Below, piece after piece: positions 1 through 6,751 of a stretch of DNA of 12,914 nucleotides (the first letter of the stretch is position 1; every line of letters starts with the position of its first letter). The notes beneath the pieces are model-generated. The model was given only the letters and a program-made list of their open reading frames with translations, was not told the origin of the DNA and made no database searches. This DNA comes from CAZZBK01 sp964652155 (GTDB lineage: Bacteria > Planctomycetota > Planctomycetia > Pirellulales > PNKZ01): assembly GCA_964652155.1 (NCBI GenBank), contig CAZZBK010000156.1, positions 1 to 12,914 of the forward strand. The letters are read 5' to 3'. Both the position numbers and the translations under genes were made by a program.

Positions 1-838
1 CGGGGTTCAGTTCGTATTTCTCCTTGAGCAGCGGCATGTACCGATTGCTCGTCCAGCCGACGATCTTGCCGCCGTAGTAATCGTGGAACGGACACCAACC
101 GCAACTGGTCACAACGACCTTGATCCGCTCGTCGAACACGCCGACAAAAATCGCGTTGTGCCCTCCCAGCGAGTGGCCGATCGCGCCGATCTTGTTGGGG
201 TCAACGTCCGCGCGTTGCTGCAGCAGGTCGACGCCCCGCATGTGGTTGACGATGGCCGTCATTGTGCCTGAGACATACGAGTCTTTCTCGAAGTCATAAT
301 CCTTCAAGTCACCGAACGACGGGTAATCAGGAGCCAGCACGACATAGCCGCGCTGGGCCAACTCGAAGCCGTAGCCACGATTGGCGCGGGGACCCAAGCC
401 GGCGACGATTCCTTTGCCCAACGGGCCCGTAGGATGCAGCGCCAACATGGCTCTCCGACGCTGTGGAGCTTTCGTCTCGGGTATCCACAGATAGGCTGTG
501 CAGCGCCGCTCCCCTTCGACTACATAGGAGATTGACTGCCGCCGCACACCTTCCTGTACGATCTCTTCGAGCACTTTGATGTCGAGCGGTAGCGCGTGAT
601 CGATCTTGGGGAGCGGCCCCATTGCCAACTCGGCCCCGGCGAGAATTTGTTTCCGGCGTCGTTGCCAAGTCTCAACATTGGTGACCGGCAGTTCTCGGCC
701 TTGAGCGTCGATGTAGTACGTGACCCGCTTGTGATCGCTGGGGAGCGGCGCGACTGCGTTCTGCGCCGCGAGATTTGACCCGAGCAGATCGAAGACCAAT
801 GCGATCAGCGAAGCGAAAAACAGGATGGAACGTGGCAT
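1..838 (-). CDS. Exported alpha/beta hydrolase (dienelactone hydrolase / acetyl-xylan-esterase-like), 3' end cut by window
   Basis: The frame is open from an ATG at 838 to the window edge, giving 279 residues with no stop, so the C-terminus lies outside. A GAAGG ribosome-binding site at 846-850, 7 bases upstream, supports the start. Residues 1-25 are a signal peptide (hydrophobic run SILFFASLIALVF, then LAAQ), so the enzyme is probably exported. The alpha/beta-hydrolase core begins near residue 128 (strand AMLALHPTG). It has the nucleophile elbow GHSLGG at 221-226, with Ser223 as the likely nucleophile; the Asp and His of the triad would be in the missing part. Family knowledge suggests an ester or acyl bond in a carbohydrate or peptide as substrate, but this cannot be fixed from sequence. 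It is transcribed away from the sugar dehydrogenase gene across a spacer carrying repeats. Fold assignment is firm; substrate is unknown. Confidence 0.85.
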   Translation of the reverse strand, partial: MPRSILFFASLIALVFDLLGSNLAAQNAVAPLPSDHKRVTYYIDAQGRELPVTNVETWQRRRKQILAGAELAMGPLPKIDHALPLDIKVLEEIVQEGVRRQSISYVVEGERRCTAYLWIPETKAPQRRRAMLALHPTGPLGKGIVAGLGPRANRGYGFELAQRGYVVLAPDYPSFGDLKDYDFEKDSYVSGTMTAIVNHMRGVDLLQQRADVDPNKIGAIGHSLGGHNAIFVGVFDERIKVVVTSCGWCPFHDYYGGKIVGWTSNRYMPLLKEKYELNP

Positions 839-881
839 GGGATGACCTTCACGAACAGGCAGGGGGGGTGAGCGGAGCGTC

Positions 882-1063
882 GCCAAGTGCCAGTCAGCTT
901 GCCAAGTCCCCTTCTCCCACTGGGAGAAGGTGCCCGAAGGGCGGATGAGGGGACGTCGCGCCGAACGTTCGCCGCGCTCTCCCCTCACCTGGCTCACTTC
1001 GTTCGCCATCATCTCCCAAAGGGAGAGGGGCAGGAAAACTTGCAATCCTCCTGGCCAAGTGCC
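882..1063. repeat. 10-base direct repeat flanking the inverted repeat pair
   Basis: GCCAAGTGCC occurs at 882-891 and again at 1054-1063, one copy on each side of the inverted pair. A partial copy, GCCAAGT, lies at 901-907. This could be a target-site duplication left by a mobile repeat unit, or it could be chance: the copies are 16-23 bases away from the visible repeat ends. Confidence 0.4.
907..1031. repeat. Inverted pair of a hairpin-rich intergenic repeat
   Basis: Two related units of about 45-50 bases face each other. The left unit (907-952) contains a perfect palindrome, CCTTCTCCCA at 910-919 and TGGGAGAAGG at 921-930, then a GCCCGAAGGGC hairpin at 932-942, and ends in GATGAGGGG. The right unit (981-1030), read on the minus strand, starts CCCCTCTCCCTTTGGGAGA and ends CAGGTGAGGGG, so it is the same repeat in opposite orientation. 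Its own small stem is TCTCCC at 1012-1017 with GGGAGA at 1021-1026. Repeats of this general type (CTCTCCC...GGGAGAG, then GGTGAGGGG) are, from general knowledge, common between genes in high-GC bacterial genomes. The two units could fold into one long hairpin in RNA or a cruciform in DNA. Confidence 0.8.
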
Positions 1064-1147
1064 TCCAGAGTATCACGCCGCCGCGCCGCTTGGTATCGTA
1101 GAATGATCGACTCCTGCCCAACGATCCGATGCCCACCCGATCTGTAC

Positions 1148-1151
1148 GAGG
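1148..1151 (+). promoter_or_regulatory. Ribosome-binding site deciding the dehydrogenase start
   Basis: GAGG lies 7 bases before the ATG at 1159. No comparable site precedes the ATG at 1129, and the extra ten residues from there would place charged residues ahead of the signal peptide. Confidence 0.55.
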
Positions 1152-1158
1152 TCGTGCA

Positions 1159-3636
1159 ATGCGACATGTTGTTCCCCTGCTTGTGTTGTGCCTGGCAAGT
1201 TTATCGGTCCGCGAGCGTTTGGCTGCCGCCGAGGTCGAGCCCTACGGCATCGCGAAGCGTACCCTGTGGAACGACTCGCGCGTGGTGGGGTCCCCCGAAC
1301 CGCCGTACCCCTTTCGTATCGTTCGCGCCTATCCGCAGCTGAAGACGTTTCAGCCCATCTTCGTGCGGGCCGAGCCCGGCTCGAAACGGATGTTCCTCGT
1401 CGAGCATGGCGGCTCCTGGGCGGGTCCCGGCCGCATCCTCGCCTTTCCCGACGACCCGACTGCCACGCAGCCCGAACTCATTTGGGACTCGCAAGACTTG
1501 GTCTACGGTTTTTGCTTCCACCCGCGTTATGAGCAGAACCGCCAATTGCTTGCCATCGTCAATGGGCCGGTCAAGGCAAAGCCCGGCGAGAAGAAAAAGA
1601 ACCGCATCGTGCGCATGACCGTCAACCGCGACGAGGCGGGCAAGATCGATCCCGAGAGCGTGCAGGTGATCCTCGAATGGGAATCGAACGGCCACAACGG
1701 TGGCGACCTCGGCTTTGGTCCCGATGGCTACTTGTATGTCCCCACCGGCGATGGCACCAGCGACTCCGACACCGACATCACGGGCCAAGGGGTCGACGAC
1801 CTGCTGGCGGTCATGATTCGCATTGATGTCGATCATCCGGACAAAGATCGCCCGTACTCGATTCCGCGCGACAACCCGTATGTCGGCGTGGCTGGAGCCC
1901 GCGAAGAGATTTGGGCGCACGGGTTCCGCAACCCTTGGCGGATGTACTACGATCATCCACTCAATCAACTCTGGGTCGGGCAGAACGGTCAGGATTTGTG
2001 GGAGCAGGTCTTCTTGGTCCGCAAGGCCGACAACTACGGCTGGAGCACGTACGAGGGGAGCTACCCGTTCTATTTGGAGCGTAAACTCGGGCCGGGGCCG
2101 TTGGTCAAGCCGACCGTCGAGCACCCGCACAGTGAGGCCCGCAGCTTGACCGGCGGCGTCGTGTATCACGGCCGCAAGCTGCCCGAGCTGCGCGACGCAT
2201 TCGTGTACGGCGACTTTGCCACGGGCAAGATTTGGGCCGTCAAGCACGATGGCCAGCGGGTCACCTATCAGCGCGAGATCGTCGACACGTCGCTGCAAAT
2301 TGTCGGCTTCGGTCTCGATCATGAGGGCGAACTGCTCGTGATCGATCATGGTGGCGCGTTGTATTATTTTGAGCCCACGCCAACCGACACGCCGCCGAGC
2401 AACTTTCCACGCAAGCTTAGCGAGACCGGGCTGTTCGCGTCGGTCGCCGGTCACAAAACTCACCCCGGCCTCATTCCTTTCTCGGTCAACGTGCAGTTGT
2501 GGTCCGACGGCGCGCACAAGGAACGGTTCATTGCCCTCCCTGGCGACGCGCGGATGGATTACACCAGCCGTTGGGGATTCAAGTTCGACGAAGGCTCGGT
2601 GCTCGTGAAATCGTTCGCCATCGAAGACGAGGCCGGCAACCCACGGTCGCGCCGCTGGATCGAAACCCGGCTGATGGTCTTTGAGCAAAAAGAATGGGTT
2701 GGCTACTCGTATCGTTGGAATCAGGAACAGACCGACGCTGAACTGGTCGACAAGTCGGGCGTCGATCATGAGTACACCATCCGCGACGCCGCGGCGCCAC
2801 TTGGTCAGCGGCAGCTCAAGTGGCATTTCCCGAGCCGCGCCGAGTGCATGGTTTGCCACTCGCGCGCGGCCCAGTACGTGCTCGGCGTCAGCGAGGTGCA
2901 GTTGAACAAGCTGCACGACTATGGCGGCGTGCAGGCCAACCAGCTGCGCACGCTCGAACATCTGGGCGTGTTCAAAACCAAGTTCTGGGACATCGAGCAA
3001 GAAGACCTGCCGAAGCTCAACAGCCGACTCGCCTCGATCGTGCAACGCTCGCTACGGCGACTTACTGGACGACGTCAACTTGAGCTGAGCAACGTTGACG
3101 CGGCTCAGTTTGCCTGGGACGCGCTGGGCGCCCTGACGCCGCTCCCCTCGCGGCTGCGCCCCAGCGAACGCGTCTGGCTTAGCGCCGCGCGCCGCCTGTA
3201 CGAGCCGCTGCATCAACAGCGGCTCTGGGCCAAGCCACTCGCGAAACGACCCAAGGAGATGGGCAAACTTTTCGATCTAGCTGACCACACGGCCGATATT
3301 GAGCTACGCGCACGATCGTACCTGCACGCCAACTGCGCCTACTGCCACGTCGACGCCGGCGGCGGCAACGCGGCGATCGTGCTCGATTACTTCTCCGCCC
3401 GCGATCGGACCAAGACCGTCGATGTTGCTCCGCTGCATCATCGGTTCGGGCTCGACGACGCGCGGATCGTCGCGGCCGGCCGTCCCGATCGTTCGGTGCT
3501 GTTGCATCGGCTGCAAACGCGCGGCACCGGACAGATGCCGCCGCTGGCCACCACGCAACTCGACCGCGAGGCGATCGAGGTCATTCGCCAGTGGATCGCC
3601 CAAACCGTGCCCGAAGCCCCGCGCGACCCCAAGTAA
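1159..3636 (+). CDS. Exported PQQ-type sugar dehydrogenase fused to a di-haem cytochrome c domain
   Basis: This 825-residue exported protein probably oxidises a sugar or other alcohol/aldehyde and passes electrons to its own haems. The ATG at 1159 is preferred over the one at 1129 because GAGG at 1148-1151 sits 7 bases upstream and the product then begins with a clean signal peptide (MRHVVPLLVLCLASL). Residues about 60-405 form a glucose/sorbosone dehydrogenase beta-propeller. It has the GHNGGDLGFGPDGYLY motif (His179 matches the catalytic His region of soluble glucose dehydrogenase) and AHGFRNPWR (Arg257). Residues about 420-825 resemble the SO2930/HNE_0200 di-haem cytochrome family. They carry CMVCH at 563-567, CAYCH at 726-730 and a likely axial Met793 in GQMPPL. 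The gene stands alone on this strand and converges on the DUF1854 gene 12 bases downstream. Substrate is unknown, and PQQ use is inferred from the family. Confidence 0.88.
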   Translation: MRHVVPLLVLCLASLSVRERLAAAEVEPYGIAKRTLWNDSRVVGSPEPPYPFRIVRAYPQLKTFQPIFVRAEPGSKRMFLVEHGGSWAGPGRILAFPDDPTATQPELIWDSQDLVYGFCFHPRYEQNRQLLAIVNGPVKAKPGEKKKNRIVRMTVNRDEAGKIDPESVQVILEWESNGHNGGDLGFGPDGYLYVPTGDGTSDSDTDITGQGVDDLLAVMIRIDVDHPDKDRPYSIPRDNPYVGVAGAREEIWAHGFRNPWRMYYDHPLNQLWVGQNGQDLWEQVFLVRKADNYGWSTYEGSYPFYLERKLGPGPLVKPTVEHPHSEARSLTGGVVYHGRKLPELRDAFVYGDFATGKIWAVKHDGQRVTYQREIVDTSLQIVGFGLDHEGELLVIDHGGALYYFEPTPTDTPPSNFPRKLSETGLFASVAGHKTHPGLIPFSVNVQLWSDGAHKERFIALPGDARMDYTSRWGFKFDEGSVLVKSFAIEDEAGNPRSRRWIETRLMVFEQKEWVGYSYRWNQEQTDAELVDKSGVDHEYTIRDAAAPLGQRQLKWHFPSRAECMVCHSRAAQYVLGVSEVQLNKLHDYGGVQANQLRTLEHLGVFKTKFWDIEQEDLPKLNSRLASIVQRSLRRLTGRRQLELSNVDAAQFAWDALGALTPLPSRLRPSERVWLSAARRLYEPLHQQRLWAKPLAKRPKEMGKLFDLADHTADIELRARSYLHANCAYCHVDAGGGNAAIVLDYFSARDRTKTVDVAPLHHRFGLDDARIVAAGRPDRSVLLHRLQTRGTGQMPPLATTQLDREAIEVIRQWIAQTVPEAPRDPK

Positions 3637-3666
3637 CTTGACCGCTCATTACAAAAAGCGGTCGAG
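3637..3666. terminator. Hairpin shared by two convergent genes
   Basis: CTTGACCGCT (3637-3646) pairs with AGCGGTCGAG (3657-3666): ten pairs, one of them a G-T wobble, around the 10-base loop CATTACAAAA. It begins immediately after the dehydrogenase stop and runs into the last codons of the opposite DUF1854 gene. There is no T-run on the plus side, so it may work as a weak bidirectional terminator or as an RNA 3' end stabiliser. Confidence 0.5.
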
Positions 3667-4125
3667 GTAACGCCGACTGTTGGCGTCGAGCGCGTTGGCG
3701 TCGGGGACCAGATAGCGGATGCCGGCCGCGTCGACGATCAACGCCCGCTCGCCTTCGAGCCGGCGCACGTCGTCATCACCCTTGACCAGAAACGTCGTCA
3801 GACCGCGATCGGTCTTGACCGTCCATTGAGTCGGATCGGTGTCGGAGCTAACGTGTTCGATGCGCTCAATGACCGGCACGAACTCGCGGCGCGACAGATC
3901 GCTGAGCAACACCTGACGCACCTTGTCAGATAGCTCGTTAACGTCTTGAATGCAGACAAGTTCATGCCCTTGAACGTCGCACACGCTGATCCACTGGTGC
4001 GGATCGCTCAATGGGAAGTCGCGCACCGGCTCGACGCCGACGTGCTTCACCCCGTCGGCGTCGACCATGACCAGCCGTCCCCATGCGTCATGAAACAGGT
4101 CAAACTTTGGCAAAGGCGGCAACAC
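3649..4125 (-). CDS. DUF1854 family protein
   Basis: This small soluble protein of 158 residues begins at a GTG at 4125; no ATG is available nearby, and the ribosome-binding site is weak (AAGAGC). It matches what I recall of the DUF1854 family: an early D.WGRL segment, then VEPVRDFPLS and the WISVCDVQGHELVCI block (residues 31-59), then EFVPVIERI (81-89), WTVKTDRG (101-108) and a closing IRYLVPD...LD segment (136-147). There is no signal peptide or membrane segment, and the length is typical for the family. Some relatives are annotated as associated with cyanophycin metabolism or sit beside ABC transporters, but neither occurs here, so no function should be read across. It is followed on the same strand by nothing, and preceded by a kinase gene about 120 bases away. 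Confidence 0.72.
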   Translation of the reverse strand: MLPPLPKFDLFHDAWGRLVMVDADGVKHVGVEPVRDFPLSDPHQWISVCDVQGHELVCIQDVNELSDKVRQVLLSDLSRREFVPVIERIEHVSSDTDPTQWTVKTDRGLTTFLVKGDDDVRRLEGERALIVDAAGIRYLVPDANALDANSRRYLDRFL

Positions 4126-4244
4126 GGTCGGGGCTCTTGTCGTGGTCAGGGCAATGAATCGGAATTCGAGTCGCTCTCACGGGGACTACGTATAATCTAC
4201 CATCGGCATGTCTCCGAAGCGACGGCCAGTGCGTTGCCCGAAGT

Positions 4245-5297
4245 TCAAAAACCAGCCAGGTCGAGTTGGATTTGCGACAGCACGTCGCGCCAGTCGATCG
4301 GCTTTTCCAACAAGATTCGCCGCGCGGCGCGGCGCACCAGCTCGCGTCGCGCAGCATTGGTCAAATAGTCGACTTGGCTCTTGCCATCGACCCGGGCCCA
4401 AAAGCAGCCGGCGAAATGCTGGATACCCCGAGCCACGAGTTGCGCGTATTCGTCGACGCCGCTCGTCTCGATCAGCTCCGCGCGATACTCGTCCCAAAAC
4501 AGCTCGGTCAGCGCCAAGTACGCTGCCTGGTTGGGCGCGGTATGAACCGCCTTGAGCACGAGATGGCTGAGGAAGAACCCCAGGTCGAAAGCCGGATCGC
4601 CGTAGTGACCCGTCTCGAAGTCGACCATCATCAGCACATCACCCGACAGCAGCAGGTTCTTGGGACTGAAGTCGGCATGCACGAGCGAACGGGGATGCGC
4701 GGCCAGCGAATGTTCCAACTCCAGCATGTGCGGCGCGAACGACTCATGGCGGCTGGCGACAAAACGGTAGTACGGGTCGATGCGCAATTCGTCGAACAGT
4801 TGTCGATCACCCAACCGTGCTTCGATCGCCTTGTTGAGCCATGAGCGGGCATGGAGCCGCCCCAGCAGGCGACCACAACTGCGGGAGATGTCGCCGTCGA
4901 CTTGACCTGCGAGCAGGTCTCGTTTCCAGACGCGATGATCGCGCGGCGCGGCGGTCATTGCGAAGGTGTATTGATCGCGATCTTCATGCAATATCTGCGG
5001 CGTCGTGGCCCGCAGGGGGCGTGTGCCCGGCGCGGCGAGCAATTCCTGGCAGACGCGTAGCACCTCGACCTCGCGCCAGACCCGTTCGACACGAGCAAAC
5101 CACGGCTCGGGAGTGCGCAGCTGCGGTCGCACCTGTTTGAGGACAAAGTCGCCGCCGCTTAGGTCGGGCCTGGCCACGTAGAGCACCTGATTCGATACGC
5201 CGCCGGCGAGTTCTTGGATCGCGACCGTCTCGTGGGGGCCAATCCAGCCGCGAGCGCGCAGGTAATCGGCCGCGTTTTGTTCATCGAGCCACTGCAT
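4245..5297 (-). CDS. APH-fold phosphotransferase (small-molecule kinase)
   Basis: This is a 350-residue cytoplasmic kinase of the aminoglycoside phosphotransferase/choline kinase fold (PF01636). The ATG at 5297 is chosen because GGAG at 5304-5307 lies 6 bases upstream. An ATG at 5315 and a TTG at 5339 are also in frame but lack such a site. Numbered from 5339: a glycine-rich loop ELAGGVSNQVLYV (43-55), the ATP lysine FVLKQV (Lys68), the catalytic loop HADFSPKN (221-228, Asp223 and Asn228), and the metal-binding DFETGHYGDPAFDLG (from Asp240). The usual HGD is HAD here. The HADFSPKN motif argues against methylthioribose kinase, and nothing nearby suggests an antibiotic cluster, so a metabolite such as a sugar, amino alcohol or homoserine-like compound is more likely. 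It may be cotranscribed with the DUF1854 gene. Fold is firm; substrate is unknown. Confidence 0.82.
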   Translation of the reverse strand: MQWLDEQNAADYLRARGWIGPHETVAIQELAGGVSNQVLYVARPDLSGGDFVLKQVRPQLRTPEPWFARVERVWREVEVLRVCQELLAAPGTRPLRATTPQILHEDRDQYTFAMTAAPRDHRVWKRDLLAGQVDGDISRSCGRLLGRLHARSWLNKAIEARLGDRQLFDELRIDPYYRFVASRHESFAPHMLELEHSLAAHPRSLVHADFSPKNLLLSGDVLMMVDFETGHYGDPAFDLGFFLSHLVLKAVHTAPNQAAYLALTELFWDEYRAELIETSGVDEYAQLVARGIQHFAGCFWARVDGKSQVDYLTNAARRELVRRAARRILLEKPIDWRDVLSQIQLDLAGF

Positions 5298-5473
5298 GCA
5301 CGACTCCGCTAGCATCGTTGAGGGTGTTTGGGGAGGCAATCAATGGCTGTTCACTGTAGCAAACCGGGGCAAGTGACATAGCCGCTCTCATCCAAAACGA
5401 CTATCATTCGTCGCCTCACGAAGGATCGTGGGGATGGTGTCGACATACACCACTGCGTCACCGGAGGACGAAG
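5298..5473. other. Divergent intergenic region
   Basis: These 176 bases separate the kinase gene (minus) and the LysM/YkuD gene (plus) and must hold both promoters. I see no strong -35/-10 pair. A short inverted repeat, GGTGT and ACACC, occurs around 5435-5453 but is too short to call an operator. Confidence 0.5.
5463..5467 (+). promoter_or_regulatory. Strong ribosome-binding site for a GTG start
   Basis: GGAGG lies 6 bases before the GTG at 5474 and fixes that codon as the start of the LysM/YkuD gene. Confidence 0.8.
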
Positions 5474-6751
5474 GTGAACACCCTCAAGACGTTATGTGTC
5501 GCCGTGGTACTATCCACGGTGGGCTATGGGGCATTCGTGACATTGACGGCCAAGCCCCCTGCCGCGCCGCCGATCGAGGCCAAGGGCTGGGGTGAAGCTC
5601 CGCTCGTCCAATTGCCCGGGGCGGGCTCAAGTGCTCCGGCAGCCCCGAGTTCGCCACCACCGTCGTTCAGCTCGGCCGGTCCCTCGGCGCAGCCGAGTTC
5701 GCCCCCTCCGTTTGGTGCTGCTCCACCGCCGGTCTCGTCCGCGCCAGCATTTGATGGCGCGAACAACTTCGCGAGCACGGCCTCGCCGCCGCCGAGCAGC
5801 TCACCTTCGTCCGATCCGTTTTTGAATCCCAGCGCGTCGTCACCCAGTTCGGCGGCAACGACCGCGCCAGTCAGCGTGCCTCCACCGCCGTCGGGAGTCT
5901 ACGCGCCCAACAATGCCACGACCTCGCCAAGCTTTCCTCCACCGTCAACCACCGCGCCGATCGATGTTAACCCGACGGCGCTTAACACGACCGGGCCGAC
6001 CGCGTCGCCGACAGGCATTGCGCCCGCGCCGTTGCAAACCGATCCGTTCGCGCGATTTGCCGAGTCGATGCAATCCTGTCAAACGATGCTCAACCAGGGT
6101 CGGCTCGCCGAGTCATTGCTCGCGCTGACCGAGTGGTTCGACAATGCCAATACCCCTGCGGATGAGCGTCCGCAACTGGTCGAGCTGCTCGATCGCTTGG
6201 CGGTCACCGTGATCTACTCGCGGCAGCATTTGCTCGAACCGCCCTACATCGTGCGTCAGGGGGACACGCTGGAACAGATCGCCGATCGGTATCAGGTCCC
6301 GCCGGCGCTGCTCGCCAAGATCAACGGGATTGCCGATCCGCGCCAGGTACAGCCGGGCGTGGAACTCAAGGTGCTGCGCGGTCCGTTCAACGCACTGGTC
6401 AACCTGAAGACGCAAGAGCTGACGCTGTTGTTGCACGGCCGTTATGCGGGACGTTTTCCCTTCACAGTTGGCCAGGACGCCGCGACCCCCGAGGGGGAAT
6501 ACAGCGTGCAAGACAAAGCGGCCAATCCGCAGTACGTGGGCCCCGGTGGGTTAATCGATGCCGACGACCCCAACAATCCGTTGGGCGAACATCTGCTGAT
6601 GCTCGAAAATCACGTGAAGATTCATGGCTCGCCGCAACGCGTGGACTCGGCAAATGTCGACCCTCGCGGCAGCGTGCGTCTCAGTGCCGTGGACGCGGTC
6701 GACGTGTTCGACATGCTCACCAAGGGCTCGCGCGTCACGATCCGTCGCTAA
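5474..6751 (+). CDS. Membrane-anchored LysM + YkuD (L,D-transpeptidase-like) protein with Ser at the catalytic Cys position
   Basis: This 425-residue envelope protein has an uncleaved or cleaved N-terminal hydrophobic segment (residues 4-25). A Pro/Ser/Ala-rich spacer follows (about 50-185), then a helical region (190-255). A LysM domain (258-301, from YIVRQGDTLEQIA to GVELKV) should bind peptidoglycan, and a YkuD domain (about 305-425) closes the protein. YkuD landmarks are present: ATPEGEYSV (337-345), NPLGEHLLML (368-377) and the first motif His384-Gly385. The second motif, normally S/T-H-G-C-x-R, reads Asp396 Pro Arg Gly Ser400 Val Arg402. The nucleophilic Cys is Ser (codon AGC) and the preceding His is Arg. 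It is therefore either a catalytically dead wall-binding protein or a variant enzyme. GTG start with GGAGG. The gene stands alone and its stop overlaps the convergent operon. Confidence 0.88.
   Translation: MNTLKTLCVAVVLSTVGYGAFVTLTAKPPAAPPIEAKGWGEAPLVQLPGAGSSAPAAPSSPPPSFSSAGPSAQPSSPPPFGAAPPPVSSAPAFDGANNFASTASPPPSSSPSSDPFLNPSASSPSSAATTAPVSVPPPPSGVYAPNNATTSPSFPPPSTTAPIDVNPTALNTTGPTASPTGIAPAPLQTDPFARFAESMQSCQTMLNQGRLAESLLALTEWFDNANTPADERPQLVELLDRLAVTVIYSRQHLLEPPYIVRQGDTLEQIADRYQVPPALLAKINGIADPRQVQPGVELKVLRGPFNALVNLKTQELTLLLHGRYAGRFPFTVGQDAATPEGEYSVQDKAANPQYVGPGGLIDADDPNNPLGEHLLMLENHVKIHGSPQRVDSANVDPRGSVRLSAVDAVDVFDMLTKGSRVTIRR
5621..6028 (+). repeat. Low-complexity Pro/Ser/Ala-coding stretch
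   Basis: Residues about 50-185 of the LysM/YkuD protein are almost entirely Pro, Ser, Ala and Thr, with recurrent PPPS/SSPPP runs written mainly with TCG, CCG and CCA codons. Such a stretch is expected to be an extended flexible spacer between membrane anchor and wall-binding domains, and to vary in length among strains. Confidence 0.75.

Larger units (their letters stand above)
839..1158. other. Non-coding spacer between divergent genes
   Basis: This is about 320 bases between two divergent starts. The middle is occupied by the inverted repeat pair described separately. Both promoters must lie in or beside it, but I see no convincing -35/-10 pair. The short frames that cross it are made of repeat sequence and have no protein-like character. 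Confidence 0.7.

Noticed and set aside
1201..3045. 614-residue open frame on the minus strand opposite the sugar dehydrogenase
   Set aside because: It lies wholly antisense to a gene with clear GSDH and CxxCH motifs. It shows no domain of its own and has the composition typical of antisense frames in GC-rich codon usage.
3649..4125. Assignment of the DUF1854 gene to cyanophycin metabolism
   Set aside because: No cyanophycin synthetase, cyanophycinase or ABC transporter is in the window, so the association cannot be carried over.
4191..4196. TATAAT on the plus strand, resembling a -10 box
   Set aside because: There is no matching -35 element and no plus-strand gene downstream; both flanking genes are on the minus strand.
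4245..5297. Methylthioribose kinase or aminoglycoside resistance enzyme
   Set aside because: The catalytic loop and DFE motif fit the general APH fold but not the MtnK pattern, and no methionine-salvage or resistance genes are adjacent.
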